NCBI GenBank assembly: GCA_003049465.1
Contig: PYSS01000261.1
Location: 1-13,203 of the forward strand
Source of the DNA: Magnaporthiopsis rhizophila
Lineage: Eukaryota; Ascomycota; Sordariomycetes; Magnaporthales; Magnaporthaceae
Length of the DNA stretch: 13,203 bases
Direction: 5' to 3'
Shown here: piece by piece, positions 1 to 8,539 of the stretch
Layout: each line of letters begins with the position of its first letter
Numbering within the stretch: the stretch's first letter is position 1
Translations under genes and position numbers: made by a program
Notes under the pieces: generated by a model
What the model saw: the letters and a program-made list of their open reading frames with translations, nothing else
The model's database searches: none
Told to the model about the DNA's origin: nothing

Positions 1-73
1 CCCAAATTTTTTTCATCTCTGTGGATCGGAGTGGTACATCTAACCGACGAAACCGACGAATCTCGCCTTGCAG
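1..73 (+). other. 3' end of an intron of the left-edge gene
   Basis: A CTAAC branch-site match at 40-44 is followed 28 bases later by TTGCAG, with AG at 72-73. This is a normal fungal intron end. The donor would lie left of the window. Inside it, a 9-base word (ACCGACGAA) is repeated directly at 43-51 and 52-60. The frame used by the following exon is also open without stops to base 3, so an unspliced reading cannot be excluded. I prefer splicing because the residues encoded upstream of 73 are Arg-rich and of poor quality, while those after it look like ordinary protein. Confidence 0.5.
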
Positions 74-251
74 GGTTAAACTTCCCAAGTCGTTTGTTGC
101 CGTCAACCTTTCAGACGCCTTCTCCTTTCAAGAAAAGCAGGGAAGCGAGGCGGGTGGAGATGAAAACCGGCTTGGCGAGAGCGACGTGCTGGAGATGAAG
201 CCGATTAAGCATTCGGCGCCTGCTGCGTCAGAGAACGAAGTAACAGCGTAG
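74..251 (+). CDS. C-terminal exon of an unidentified protein (5' partial)
   Basis: The last exon of a rightward gene whose body lies left of the window. After a split codon, the exon reads VKLPKSFVAVNLSDAF and continues to a TAG at 249-251, about 58 residues. The tail is hydrophilic and rich in Glu, Asp, Gly and Ser, with a mixed-charge stretch (ENRLGESDVLEMKPIKH) and an Ala/Glu-rich end, SENEVTA. There are no membrane segments, Cys pairs or recognisable domain. Many codons end in G or C (GTC, AAC, GAC, GCC, TTC, AAG, CAG, GAG), which supports coding. Charged tails like this are common at cytosolic C termini of fungal membrane transporters and of many soluble proteins, so I cannot name the product. 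If the intron at 1-73 is not used, the same frame continues to the left edge. Confidence 0.5.
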
Positions 252-915
252 CACCCGTTGTGACACATCCACACTCGGAGAATATGCAGTCGGAGGGGGC
301 CGATGAGGGCCACATCAGCTCACTTTTTCTTCTTCTTATCCACGTACGGTCTGCGGCCATCCTTGGAAGCAGCCCCACCACTATCTCCTTGGCCGTCCGG
401 AAACGTCCTGCGGATTTTCAGATGGTCAAGGAGCATGGTTACGAAAAAAAAAAAAGGCGGATGGCGGGCTGGGTATGATCACCAGATATCCTTGGGGAGG
501 AGTAGACGTTATGTTTCCGTTGTATCTTGATAGACAGCAAATGCACATGTAGCGTGGGCAACCCCAGTCGGGAAGAGCAGATTTTCGGTCCATCGGAAGC
601 ACCATCGCCCGGTAGAGCCGGGGCCGCTGCGGCGATGCTATGACGGGCTGGTTGGTGGTGGTCACACTTCCTTCCCGTCTCACTCGGGTGTGGCAGAGAT
701 CAGGCCCGAATCTGGGACCGGGGAGTGGGCGAGGCAGAGGGAACCACCCCTTGGTGGTGTATTTTTGTACCTACCGTCACATCGCAGCTTGACCGGTCTT
801 GCCAGGGGGGGAGGGGCTGCGGCTGCGTTCAGATGGCGATGGTGTGCAGGCCCCTCTTGCACATGAAAATGCCGTGTTACGAGCGCGAATGTATCACGAG
901 GGCCCCTTCGAGGAT
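252..915. other. Intergenic; no gene seen
   Basis: This is the 3' flank of the left-edge gene. It contains a 12-base A-run at 444-455, and an imperfect GGTGG/CCACC inverted pair near 740-760. Open frames on both strands are short, overlap each other and encode low-quality protein, for example runs of Lys or Phe made by the A-tract. No tRNA, rRNA or splice pair was recognised. Confidence 0.6.
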
Positions 916-968
916 GTTTGCGTGTGGATGTGTATATGAATGGATGTGTAAATGAATGGATGGATATG
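916..968. repeat. GGATG/GAATGGATG simple repeat
   Basis: A short degenerate TG/GA repeat. The 11-base unit ATGAATGGATG occurs at 936-946 and again at 952-962 (period 16). It is flanked by GTGTGGATGTG and by a TGGATGGATATGG tail. It is probably a decayed microsatellite and nothing suggests coding. Confidence 0.7.
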
Positions 969-1600
969 GTGGACGGGGGCGGGACTGGCGTCCCCTCGAG
1001 TGCCGTTGCCGTTGGATCTCACAAGCCCGAGTAGGAAGATGTTCCCCCATGAGGCTAGGTAGTGGTTGAGAGGGAGAGAGAGATGGGCAGGCTGAGGTTT
1101 AACGAGCACTCAAAGGTGGATACCACCGTCACCACCCGCATCCCCGCCGATCGTTCCAGATACGGCTGGCCCAGAAAACAGCATTTTTCCGGGTACTTCT
1201 GATTCAGGCTCTTGTTAGGCATCTCACTATTGGGTTACATTTCCATGGCGGTGGGTAAGTTGACTTGTGTTACATACCTGGCGGTGCATTCACTTTTTTC
1301 TGCGTCGGCAGTCGGCTAGACGCGGAGGCTTGGGCAGCGCCCGGGAACAAACATGGAGAGGAATGCGGTGCAGAAGAAGTCGAGCGAGGCTGAGTAAAAG
1401 CAGGGCTCAAGGCATCAAGGTTGGTGTGCTGATTTCTTACCCAGTATCCATGGTTTTTGCACATATATTCCCAATGCCATGTCTTGTTATTTTAGCTTCT
1501 TCATCTTGTCTGGCTCCCTTTCCTCTTGTGACCATCTTATTCGCTCCGTGCATCATCAGGTAGGCGTAGCGGTACACCGCGTGAGCCCGAGTTCCCCCAA

Positions 1601-1606
<6 letters not shown>
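969..1606. other. Intergenic; no gene seen
   Basis: No recognisable gene. A GA-microsatellite-like run (GAGAGGGAGAGAGAGATGGG) sits near 1068-1087. A perfect GTAAGT word at 1255-1260 comes a few codons after an ATG at 1245. Splicing it to the AG at 1310-1311 would give only a five-residue product, and unspliced it is a 24-residue frame (1245-1319). Neither is convincing as a gene. Confidence 0.55.

Positions 1607-1631
<25 letters not shown>
1607..1631 (+). repeat. A25 homopolymer
   Basis: An uninterrupted run of 25 A between GAGTTT and GACGAATGG. No target-site duplication could be matched on its two sides by eye, so a poly(A)-tailed retroelement insertion is not supported. On the minus strand it creates a Phe run inside a long but unconvincing open frame. 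Confidence 0.9.
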
Positions 1632-4299
1632 GACGAATGGAGTTCGTTTTTGTAGCGGGGTTGAATACCCGCTGGCCCCCTAAATCCTCCATGCTGAGGC
1701 AAATTCGTTTCGGTGCGTGGGCTGCCACGAGCCGGACACGAGGATGTGCTGGCGGTGGGTGCGATACTTTCGTTATGCGCGAGACCCGAAGTGGAAGCTC
1801 TCTCGTGCGGTTTTAAGCCGGTCCAAATCCCGAGCCGAGGTGGTATGAGGTAGGCGAATCCAATACAGGGCGCTTCTGTGGCGGTCGTAGGTGTGTTTGG
1901 CTGGCCCCCTGAAAATTCCAACTCCAACCGCGTCCGTGTAATCGTGGATGTAGCTGGATCTAAACAGCCTACAAAGGGACATGATCTTAGCAGACGTGAG
2001 CCATGAGCCATTTTCCCTGGAGGAGTCCTTCGGTCGGACGCAAAGAGACGGCTCGACAAGGAAGGACTAGCAAATCCGCGGCATTCCTTCTCCGCCAAGC
2101 AGACGAACAATGCGAGGTTATGCCTGGCATTTCCGAGGAATATCCCGAAACCTCCGGCTTTGGCGGTAGCTTCCTGGTTTCGCAAATTCGTTAGCAGGCC
2201 CGCAGCAGAAGGTGAATGCCTAACACTATTCCAATCAGGCAAGATAAATCGAGCAGAAGTAGGTGGCTGCTGTCGGCGAAGGCCAAGCGAGCAAATCAGC
2301 CAGCGCAGGTTTGAACAAATCCTGGGAGCCACTGGTGCTGGGTTCACCCGAAATCGTCCAAACCCAGGATGACCTTCCGATTGCCGTCCGACCTCGGTCA
2401 TGACAATTGGAAATACGAGACATGAGAAATCGCAATTGACCAACGAGAAATGCGTGGCAATCTTGTGATGCGGCTGAACCGGCCAATGTGCACGCTAACG
2501 GTTTCCTCTCCCGCCCGAGGCCATAGTTTAGCTGCCGCCTGGCCGAAAGCTGAGATGGACCGTGGCGATATATCACATATGGCATATTTAGGGGTTCATA
2601 GAAGAGTAGGTATAATAAAGAAAAGACAAGAAAGAAGCAAGCCACCCATGCGGAAACGGGAAGAAAGAGGAGAGGAAAGCCAATACTGAGCTGGGTACCT
2701 GGCTCTATCCGAGGCCTCTTTCCCGTCATGGAATGGTGATATCCGCAGCTCGGTGGCCGTCAAGCTTGCAAGGCCGCATCGTCAGCCGACTGTCGACCAG
2801 TTTTCTGCGCGGTTCCGGTCGAGAGCGATGCTCGCTGAGGACTTCACCGGCGAAATCAGCCACACACTGCGCGTTAACTTTCGAAGCAGCGCGTTCCTAG
2901 GTGGCTTCTGTCATAAATGACAGGGACTGGTGGGGAGAACGTAAGCTCTAAAGGACATGGTTCGCCAGTACCGTCGGTGGGCCGCGGCTCCTCACTTTAC
3001 CGGCGAGGCCGCGTGTGATATTGTTCTGCCAAACGCGCCTCTGGGAATGCGAGAAAGAAGTTCAAACCAGCGTTTCGTCGTAGGAGAGGATCGACTAGCC
3101 TGAGCAGGGGTCGCAGTGGCGTGCATGCCCATCATGTCAGCCGGAAGTGCTCCCATGCATCTAATTGGTGTAGAGCCCAATGCTGCTTGGTCCCCAATCA
3201 CCCCGCTCGAGGCCAGTATCTGTCTGTTCGTCTGGTGGTCGGCGACATGTATTCGGAGATTGCCGACCGGGGGCGTTTCTGGCGTCAATTGAAGCGGGAG
3301 ATAGAAGATCTGGAAGCACGTTCTCGAAGCGTGGTCTCGGCCTAGCTGGGCGTCAACAATTGCTAACCATGTGCGGCAAAGCAATGCCCGCATCAATATT
3401 GATTGGCTCCCCGACGGCGGCGCCACACCAACTCAGGCTGGCTCAGCGAGGCGCACCTCATCCTAGGCTCGGTCAACCGTCATGCTGGATACGTGCAGCC
3501 ACGGGCGAGCCCAAGGAGGAGCTGGCATGTCGACGAGGGAAATTAAGGACGCCCATCACGACTTGCTATGGCGGCTCATAGTGGGCGAAGTGCGTTATCA
3601 CCGACGCTCAATGAGATGGGTGGTCCAGGAGCGCCCTTTCGGCAACATTAAGGTTTGCGATGAACAGGATCCATTTGTCGACTAGATGTGGAGGAGAGGT
3701 GCCAGTGGGATCCATTGCGACTGCCGTGGTGCCGAGAGGGTGGGGCGGATGGCAGGCACTTGCCGCATCGCTCATCGAGGTTGCCTTCAATTCTCTTCTC
3801 CGCGGAGCGACGTGCCAGGCTGGTATATGAGGCGCTTTCGTGGCTTCCGTCCCGTCAAAACCACATGCATTTTTGCGTCTACGGTTCGGGCGAAAAGAAG
3901 TGGCCGATGTGCCGACCCATTTGCTTGGAAACTCCTCTATCGGGCTAGACTGTGATTTAGCTTTCGGTAGCGCCGGGGGACAAGTGTGAATTAACGCCAT
4001 TTAACATCCCATATCGCCTAAACGGCAAGCACCGAACAAAGGGAGGACCTATCGGCTACATGCGCCACACCTCGGATCTCGATCTTGAATGGCTGCAGAC
4101 CTTTCCCATTTGGGCAGTACAACAACAAATTAGAGACAGATTGGCACAAGCCCTAGTGGTAAGCCGGAAGAGAGTGCCGCTGCAGGCGGTCAGTGCCTCG
4201 GACATGTCTGCGCACGCGATAGGGCGGCATAAGGGTGTGCATATGCATGTAACGGGCTAGCCTTGTCCATTCCATGTAGGCGTGGATTTATTGACAACG
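1632..4299. other. Intergenic; no gene recognised in about 2.7 kb
   Basis: No domain or conserved protein was recognised. Several open frames exist. The longest is on the minus strand, about 281 codons from an ATG at 2401 down to 1556. Its early codons show no third-position GC preference and it ends in a Phe run made by the A25 tract. A purine-rich stretch on the plus strand at about 2600-2690 (pyrimidine-rich on the minus strand) could be a leftward promoter. Two short plus-strand ATG frames (3482-3685, 67 residues; 4060-4260, 66 residues) have protein-like composition, and the second contains a GTAAGC donor-like word near 4159, but no partner exon could be defined. Confidence 0.5.
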
Positions 4300-4348
4300 A
4301 AAAAAAAAAAAAAGAAGAAGAAAAAAGGGTGAGAAAAAAAAGTAAAGC
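4300..4348 (+). repeat. A14 and purine-only tract
   Basis: A run of 14 A (4300-4313) followed by GAAGAAG, A6 and a second A-rich block. This is a nearly pure purine stretch. It is simple sequence with no sign of coding; the Lys/Glu-rich peptide it would encode is an artefact of composition. Confidence 0.8.
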
Positions 4349-4754
4349 AACAGCAGAGGAAAATAGAGGCGTCAGAAGCATCTTGCAGGTGTTGCCAGCA
4401 CAGACATATAAATTAGTACCGTACCCAGGTACCGACATCCACAGCCATCGTCCCAGGTTGTGGCCCAATGCCAGGATTCGAGAGTGAGCGGCAGATCACC
4501 ATGGCATTGGGATCGTTGGCATTGGGATCGTTACAAGGGTGCGTGTGAAGACCGTGGCCCAACCCGTCATGGCTTGGAGTAGTAGACTGCCAAGAAATCT
4601 GCGGGGGACCTTGATGGCAAAACAACCATGTAGACGCCAACGGAAGTTCATTAGCACGTGGGAAGGCTAAAGACTGCCCACCGTAAATTGCCCCTTTAAT
4701 AATAAAACGCACGTGGCAGCCTGCCCACATAGGGAAAGCGACGGAAATAACCTT
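4349..4754. other. Intergenic; no gene seen, holds the CCAATGCC/GGCATTGG cluster
   Basis: No recognisable gene. The stretch includes a GTACC-flanked inverted word (GTACC at 4418 and GGTACC near 4429) and the repeat cluster listed separately at 4464-4532. The minus-strand open frame across it starts with GTG and is not credible in a eukaryote. Confidence 0.55.
4464..4532. repeat. Two 15-base tandem repeats with an upstream inverted copy
   Basis: GGCATTGGGATCGTT is present twice, head to tail, at 4503-4517 and 4518-4532 with no mismatch. The reverse complement of its first nine bases, CCCAATGCC, lies at 4464-4472. The segment could therefore fold as a 9-bp stem with either repeat. It may be a small protein-binding array or simply a slippage product. 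Confidence 0.85.
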
Positions 4755-4823
4755 GGGAAAATGATTAATAAACACGTTTCATAAGGAGGGGTTAAAATAA
4801 AAGTAAATAAATAAAATAGGAAG
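4755..4823. promoter_or_regulatory. AT-rich pocket with AATAAA-like words (possible poly(A)/terminator region)
   Basis: Locally AT-rich, with ATTAATAAACA near 4763-4773 and TAAATAAATAAAATAGG at 4804-4820; a further AATAATAAAACG lies just upstream near 4697. Such pockets mark 3' ends of transcripts in otherwise balanced fungal DNA. I cannot identify the transcript that would end here, so this is compositional evidence only. Confidence 0.25.
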
Positions 4824-4840
4824 AAAAAAAAAAAAAAAAA
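4824..4840 (+). repeat. A17 homopolymer preceding duplicate copy 1
   Basis: A run of 17 A directly followed by GAGCTTG, the first bases of the duplicated 257-base unit. The second copy is preceded by A20 at 5103-5122. Confidence 0.9.
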
Positions 4841-5097
4841 GAGCTTGTAGTGGTGTGGAGTATTCGCTCCCGCCCGCTGCCTGTCACATGCGGCCTACGC
4901 GGCGCTATAGCGCTGAGTTTGCCGCATTATCCTCCACATTTGGCCGTTTTTGTTTCTCCCTTCATCTTCCCACGCCAACATGCGTGATGACGACCCAGCC
5001 GAGGTGCCAGCCTGCCGATGTACCTATGTATTTAGTGGGCAGTTTACGAATCCTCGAGGCCATCTAGGCGAGACGGGCAATATTCCACACTTGGAAG
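4841..5097. repeat. 257-base perfect duplicate, copy 1
   Basis: Identical over its full length to 5123-5379 (offset 282). It ends in ACTTGGAAG and is followed at once by the only ambiguous base in the window (N at 5098). It contains a perfect 12-base palindrome, GCGCTATAGCGC, at 4902-4913. No coding function was recognised. The perfect identity, the N and the A-tract at the start of each copy suggest two overlapping contig ends placed side by side rather than a real duplication. Confidence 0.95.
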
Positions 5098-5122
5098 NAA
5101 GGAAAAAAAAAAAAAAAAAAAA
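5098..5122. other. Ambiguous base and A20 tract: probable assembly seam
   Basis: N at 5098 followed by AAGG and 20 A. The N replaces what should be C if copy 1 continued like copy 2 (TTGGAAGC). The AAGG plus A-run resembles the ATAGGAAG plus A17 that precedes copy 1. This is what one would expect if the right-hand contig restarted inside the A-tract. Confidence 0.75.
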
Positions 5123-5379
5123 GAGCTTGTAGTGGTGTGGAGTATTCGCTCCCGCCCGCTGCCTGTCACATGCGGCCTACGCGGCGCTATAGCGCTGAGT
5201 TTGCCGCATTATCCTCCACATTTGGCCGTTTTTGTTTCTCCCTTCATCTTCCCACGCCAACATGCGTGATGACGACCCAGCCGAGGTGCCAGCCTGCCGA
5301 TGTACCTATGTATTTAGTGGGCAGTTTACGAATCCTCGAGGCCATCTAGGCGAGACGGGCAATATTCCACACTTGGAAG
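5123..5379. repeat. 257-base perfect duplicate, copy 2
   Basis: The second copy of the unit at 4841-5097. It continues smoothly into unique sequence (CAATCGAGC) at 5380. The palindrome recurs at 5184-5195. If the duplication is an artefact, this copy and its right flank are the correct continuation of the sequence left of 4841. Confidence 0.95.
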
Positions 5380-6003
5380 CAATCGAGCAATCATGCAACA
5401 TCCAGGTTGAACTCAACCCCCAGCCACAGCACAAAAGCACCTGGCCGGCACCGCGTATCTGCACGTCTGCTCCGGTCGATACCATTTATATCGGCGGACA
5501 CGTCCCGGGGAAGAGTAGCCATGTCTCCCGGGCCGGCCAGCCAGCATCAAACATGCATTTTTAAACTGCATGGTTGCGGCAAGATGCGCCCTACATATAG
5601 ACTGATGCGCAGGGGGCAAGGGCCCGCCAAGCGGTGCTGGTGCCTGCTCGAAGCTGCCGATGATACGAACGGGTTGTGTCGGCCGCCCTGCGATGCTTTA
5701 TAAATTTGGAAATAATTGGCCACCCGTGGCCAACTTTCCTTCCATTCTTTGTAGCCGAACCACCTAAAGCGTCGAGGCAACATGGGCGGGAGGGCAAGCT
5801 GATTGGACGCTGCGGATGGGTCGGTTCCCGATCAGGGAGGCCCATAGTGGGGCTGGATTCCCGAACGGGACCACACACCCAAGGTACTGCACAGACTGGA
5901 TGCCGTTGCTTCTTGGCTTCTTCATTTTTTTTTTTTGCTTGGTTTGCGGGCCTGGTTGACATGCCCCCATGTCCAAAAAGAACGCGGTGAAGTCATCCAG
6001 ACG
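5380..6003. other. Intergenic; no gene seen
   Basis: Open frames on both strands overlap and are of poor quality; a T12 run lies at 5925-5936. No splice pair, RNA gene or repeat unit beyond this was recognised. Confidence 0.55.
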
Positions 6004-6339
6004 ATGGAATACTCCCTGTCTAGCCCTCCCAAAAAGACGGCAAGCACGGTTCGCACACAATTCCTTGCTTCGGCAACTGATTTGAGCAACATTACAAAAC
6101 ATTGGCTGCATATGGGATCCATACCATCACACCTTAAACGGGAAAACATGTGGAAACCGCCGGCTCCTCCATTCGACGAAGGCCTCGCGCTTTTCAAGGT
6201 TCCCCCTTCCCCGCTGGAGTGGACTCTCCTAAACGAACGCCCGGGGACCAACCCCGGTTTGTCGACTTCAGAAGCCTCCCACAGGAACCGGGTCGAAACG
6301 ACGAAAATCACTAGTACGAACACCTGGAGTAGCGCTTGA
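6004..6339 (+). CDS. Weak hypothetical protein, 111 residues
   Basis: An ATG-initiated frame, beginning MEYSLSSPPKK and ending TNTWSSA before TGA. A at position -3 and G at +4 are favourable for initiation. It is rich in Pro, Ser and Thr, with no membrane segment, signal peptide, Cys pattern or recognised domain. Third-position base use is close to the local background, so codon bias does not support it. An overlapping minus-strand frame of similar length (5922-6350) exists, and chance frames of this size are common here. It is listed as a possible single-exon gene just upstream of the pyrimidine-rich block at 6446. It may well be non-coding. Confidence 0.15.
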   Translation: MEYSLSSPPKKTASTVRTQFLASATDLSNITKHWLHMGSIPSHLKRENMWKPPAPPFDEGLALFKVPPSPLEWTLLNERPGTNPGLSTSEASHRNRVETTKITSTNTWSSA

Positions 6340-6445
6340 GCCAGACCCATTCCCAGCGCAGCCTGGCTGCTGCTCTTGCCCGCGAGTTACATGCCGGATT
6401 TGAGTGCCTTAGCCTCTCTTCGCTCTTAAGGTTTGCAAAGCGGGC

Positions 6446-6530
6446 TTTGTTTTTATGCGTTTTTTTTTCCCTCTTTCCCCCCTACTCTATCTTTTAGTTT
6501 TGTTTTTATTTTTTTTTCATCTCCTCCTCG
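6446..6530 (+). promoter_or_regulatory. Pyrimidine-rich block, candidate core promoter of the 8540 gene
   Basis: A run almost entirely of T and C on the plus strand (T8, CCCTCTTTCCCCCC, TTTTTATTTTTTTTT, CATCTCCTCCTC). Pyrimidine blocks of this sort sit just upstream of transcription starts in filamentous ascomycetes. The C/T bias continues unevenly to about 8320, consistent with one long rightward leader. Transcription evidence is needed to place the start; it could also lie nearer the gene, at the CTCTCTCACCCACC stretch around 8290. Confidence 0.35.
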
Positions 6531-6626
6531 TGTCTGATCCTATACCGGGTACTTTCCCTATTTCCCCGTCCTGAAGCATTTGCCTTTCCGTTCCCTTCCC
6601 GCTCCAGACTCCTAGTTCATGTTACG

Positions 6627-6645
6627 CTGACTGCAACCAACACAG
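6627..6645 (+). other. Isolated intron 3'-end motif
   Basis: CTGAC at 6627-6631 followed by TGCAACCAACACAG, with AG at 6644-6645. The branch-to-AG distance is typical. No clear donor lies within the short upstream distance usual for fungal introns, so it is either a leader-intron acceptor with an unusual donor or a chance match. Confidence 0.25.
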
Positions 6646-6727
6646 AGATCGTCTTGAACCAGGCAGGATTTCCCCTGGGCCGGAAGCACTGCCTGGCTTC
6701 GGGCCGTTCTGTCCACGTCTGGCCATC

Positions 6728-6826
6728 ATGGTGCCGTCGTCGTCCTCTTCTCATGCAGCCGGGGGAGAGAACCCCACCGCACCCAAAGTCCAGCGTCCCC
6801 TAGTAAACGTTCCTGGAAGCACTTAA
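6728..6826 (+). other. Candidate upstream ORF (32 codons)
   Basis: An ATG in good context (A at -3, G at +4) opens a short frame that begins MVPSSSSSH and stops at TAA 6824-6826. It lies in the C/T-rich leader-like region. If transcription starts near 6446-6600, ribosomes would meet it first, unless the region is removed by splicing; a GTAAAC word inside it could act as a weak donor. It is a possible translational control element, not a convincing gene. Confidence 0.2.
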
Positions 6827-7005
6827 ACAAACCTCGAGCCCTGCTCCTGCTCGCCTGCGGTCCCCTCTAGCCACCCCCGGGCCTGGTCCACGAACTATAG
6901 CGAGGTTATCATTATCAAAAGCGGCAACGGAAGGCAAAGAAAGTTTAGAGATAGGGTCACATTGACCAACCCCTTCCGGCCTCCCCGTCCACTCACAGCC
7001 TCGAC

Positions 7006-7254
7006 ATGGGGAGGTCAACACCGGCAGTTCATTCGAACGACCGTCTCATCCACCCCGGTCCCTTGTTGTCTACCCTCGGCGTGACATTATCCAAGACAGT
7101 GGCATCGCTACCTATCTTCGCCGAACCCACGACCTCCTCCCTGGCCTCTCTCCCGTCACAGAGCCCGGAAAACCCAGCGCGGGAAGCGCCTGACGTGTCG
7201 CAACAAGGGGTTCCCTCCTTCCCGAAGCTACTGCCGCTCTCCCGCCAACCCTGA
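7006..7254 (+). other. Candidate second upstream ORF (82 codons)
   Basis: An ATG-started frame with G at +4 and A at -3, encoding a Ser/Pro/Leu-rich peptide (begins MGRSTPAVHSND, ends PLSRQP). It has no domain or membrane segment. Its composition is what pyrimidine-rich leader DNA would give in this register. It is listed because it would matter for translation if the whole region is transcribed. Confidence 0.15.
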
Positions 7255-7968
7255 ACCTCGTTCTGTGTGCCTTTCGGCCCGTCCTCATCTATCCTTTATC
7301 ACGTGTTGACCCGTTTTCGCAGACAGGGTCCTCGATGTCTAGACTTCACCAGCGTAGCACCATCACCTCATTCTTCGACCTCTGCCCCTTCCATGGCGGG
7401 AAAAGGTGACGGTACCTGTCGTTCCTTGTCTCTCGCCGATGCGGATGAAAAATCTTGAATTCCCGGCTGCTACCGCATCATCAAAGTATAAATGTCCACG
7501 TCTGCCCGCCCTCTCTGCTCGGAACTGGACTTTCTCATCACGCAGAAACGCACTCGAGCCTCGATCGTCGTTGTCACTGCCTCGAAAATAACAGTTTACC
7601 TCCAAATACTCATTTTGTCGGCCACCGGCTCGACATACATACACCCACACCTCATATTGGCAAACGGCTCTTTGTTACGTCCTGCCGCCAAGCCTGCCCG
7701 TCAACACCATCTTTTTGGCAACCCGCGCCGTTCCATCACGCCCCTACCCCAAACGGGCCGTGCGGTTGCGTTTCTCCATCGCACACGGGAAGATAAATCA
7801 GCTACGCACATTTCTCTGCGTGCTTCCGGGGGCCCGGGAGACTGCCTAACAGAGCACCAACATCCCTTTCCTGTCTCGTTGTAAACTTGGCAGAATCGAC
7901 CCCACAGAAAAGCAAGCCCGGCGACTCTCGAGCTACCGGGTGCTTTTGACCCACTTGCGTCCCTCCAG

Positions 7969-8320
7969 GTATGTACGTATATGGTGACGCTTGCCGAACC
8001 CTTCACTTGGGTTCAGTACTTTTCTTCCTTTTCCATCGCACCTCCGATTCGACCCCTCGACCTCAAAGGCATCTCTCCATCCCTTATACGCACTCGCCAG
8101 AACTTTCCAGCCATAATCCTTGGATTCCGGAAAACCAGTCATGGTGGTCCTTTCTCCCGTGTTGTTGGACTTCCCAGGTTCGACAAGCAGCGAAGCTCGC
8201 TCGAGCCTCTCTTTTTGCCAGCCATCCCCTCATCCGCTGCCCTGTTTCCCTCATGAGGGATTCCTCACGCAATGGCAGAGGGTCCGTTCTCTCTCACCCA
8301 CCCTGCATCTATATCAGCTC

Positions 8321-8353
<33 letters not shown>

Positions 8354-8388
8354 CATCCAAACTGCTGCTCACAAACTGACGATTCCAG
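7969..8388 (+). other. Probable leader intron (420 bases) of the 51-residue gene
   Basis: The donor is CCAG|GTATGTAC at 7969, matching the fungal consensus. The branch site is CTGAC at 8376-8380 and the acceptor ATTCCAG has its AG at 8387-8388, eight bases after the branch site. A 30-base A-run (8322-8351) sits just before the branch site. Removing the intron leaves a final leader of 151 bases (8389-8539) that contains no ATG before the gene's own start. It is longer than the usual 50-100 base fungal intron, but leader introns are often longer. An alternative acceptor is the CTTACACGCAG near 8454-8464. Confidence 0.5.
8322..8351 (+). repeat. A30 homopolymer
   Basis: The longest homopolymer in the window, 30 A followed by CCCATCC. 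It lies inside the proposed leader intron, 24 bases before the branch site. If the intron is not spliced, it would instead be an A-tract in the leader. No flanking target duplication was seen. Confidence 0.9.
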
Positions 8389-8539
8389 CTCGACCGTCAC
8401 GAACCAAGACGCACAGAAACATCAGAGCGGCCCAATCAGCCATCTCAAGCCGACTTACACGCAGGCCAAGGGCCCAGAAACACGAGGCTCGACGGTCCGA
8501 AGAAGCACACAAAAGAAGCACGGAAAAGAACAGCAGACA

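Noticed and set aside
1245..1319. 24-residue frame resembling a signal peptide, with GTAAGT inside
   Set aside because: It stops after 24 residues. Splicing at GTAAGT to the AG at 1311 gives a stop after five residues, so neither form is a meaningful gene.
1556..2443. 295-codon minus-strand open frame
   Set aside because: It begins with TTG; the first ATG is at 2401. The first two dozen codons show no third-position GC preference, no domain is recognised, and it ends in a Phe run from the A25 tract. It is kept only as a point to check.
3482..3685. 67-codon plus-strand ATG frame with protein-like composition
   Set aside because: G at -3 and a modest G/C preference at third positions, but no homology recognised, no splice partners and no promoter block. 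Frames of this size are expected by chance here.
4060..4260. 66-codon frame containing a GTAAGC donor-like word
   Set aside because: A plausible first exon, but no matching branch site and acceptor joining to a further coding exon could be found.
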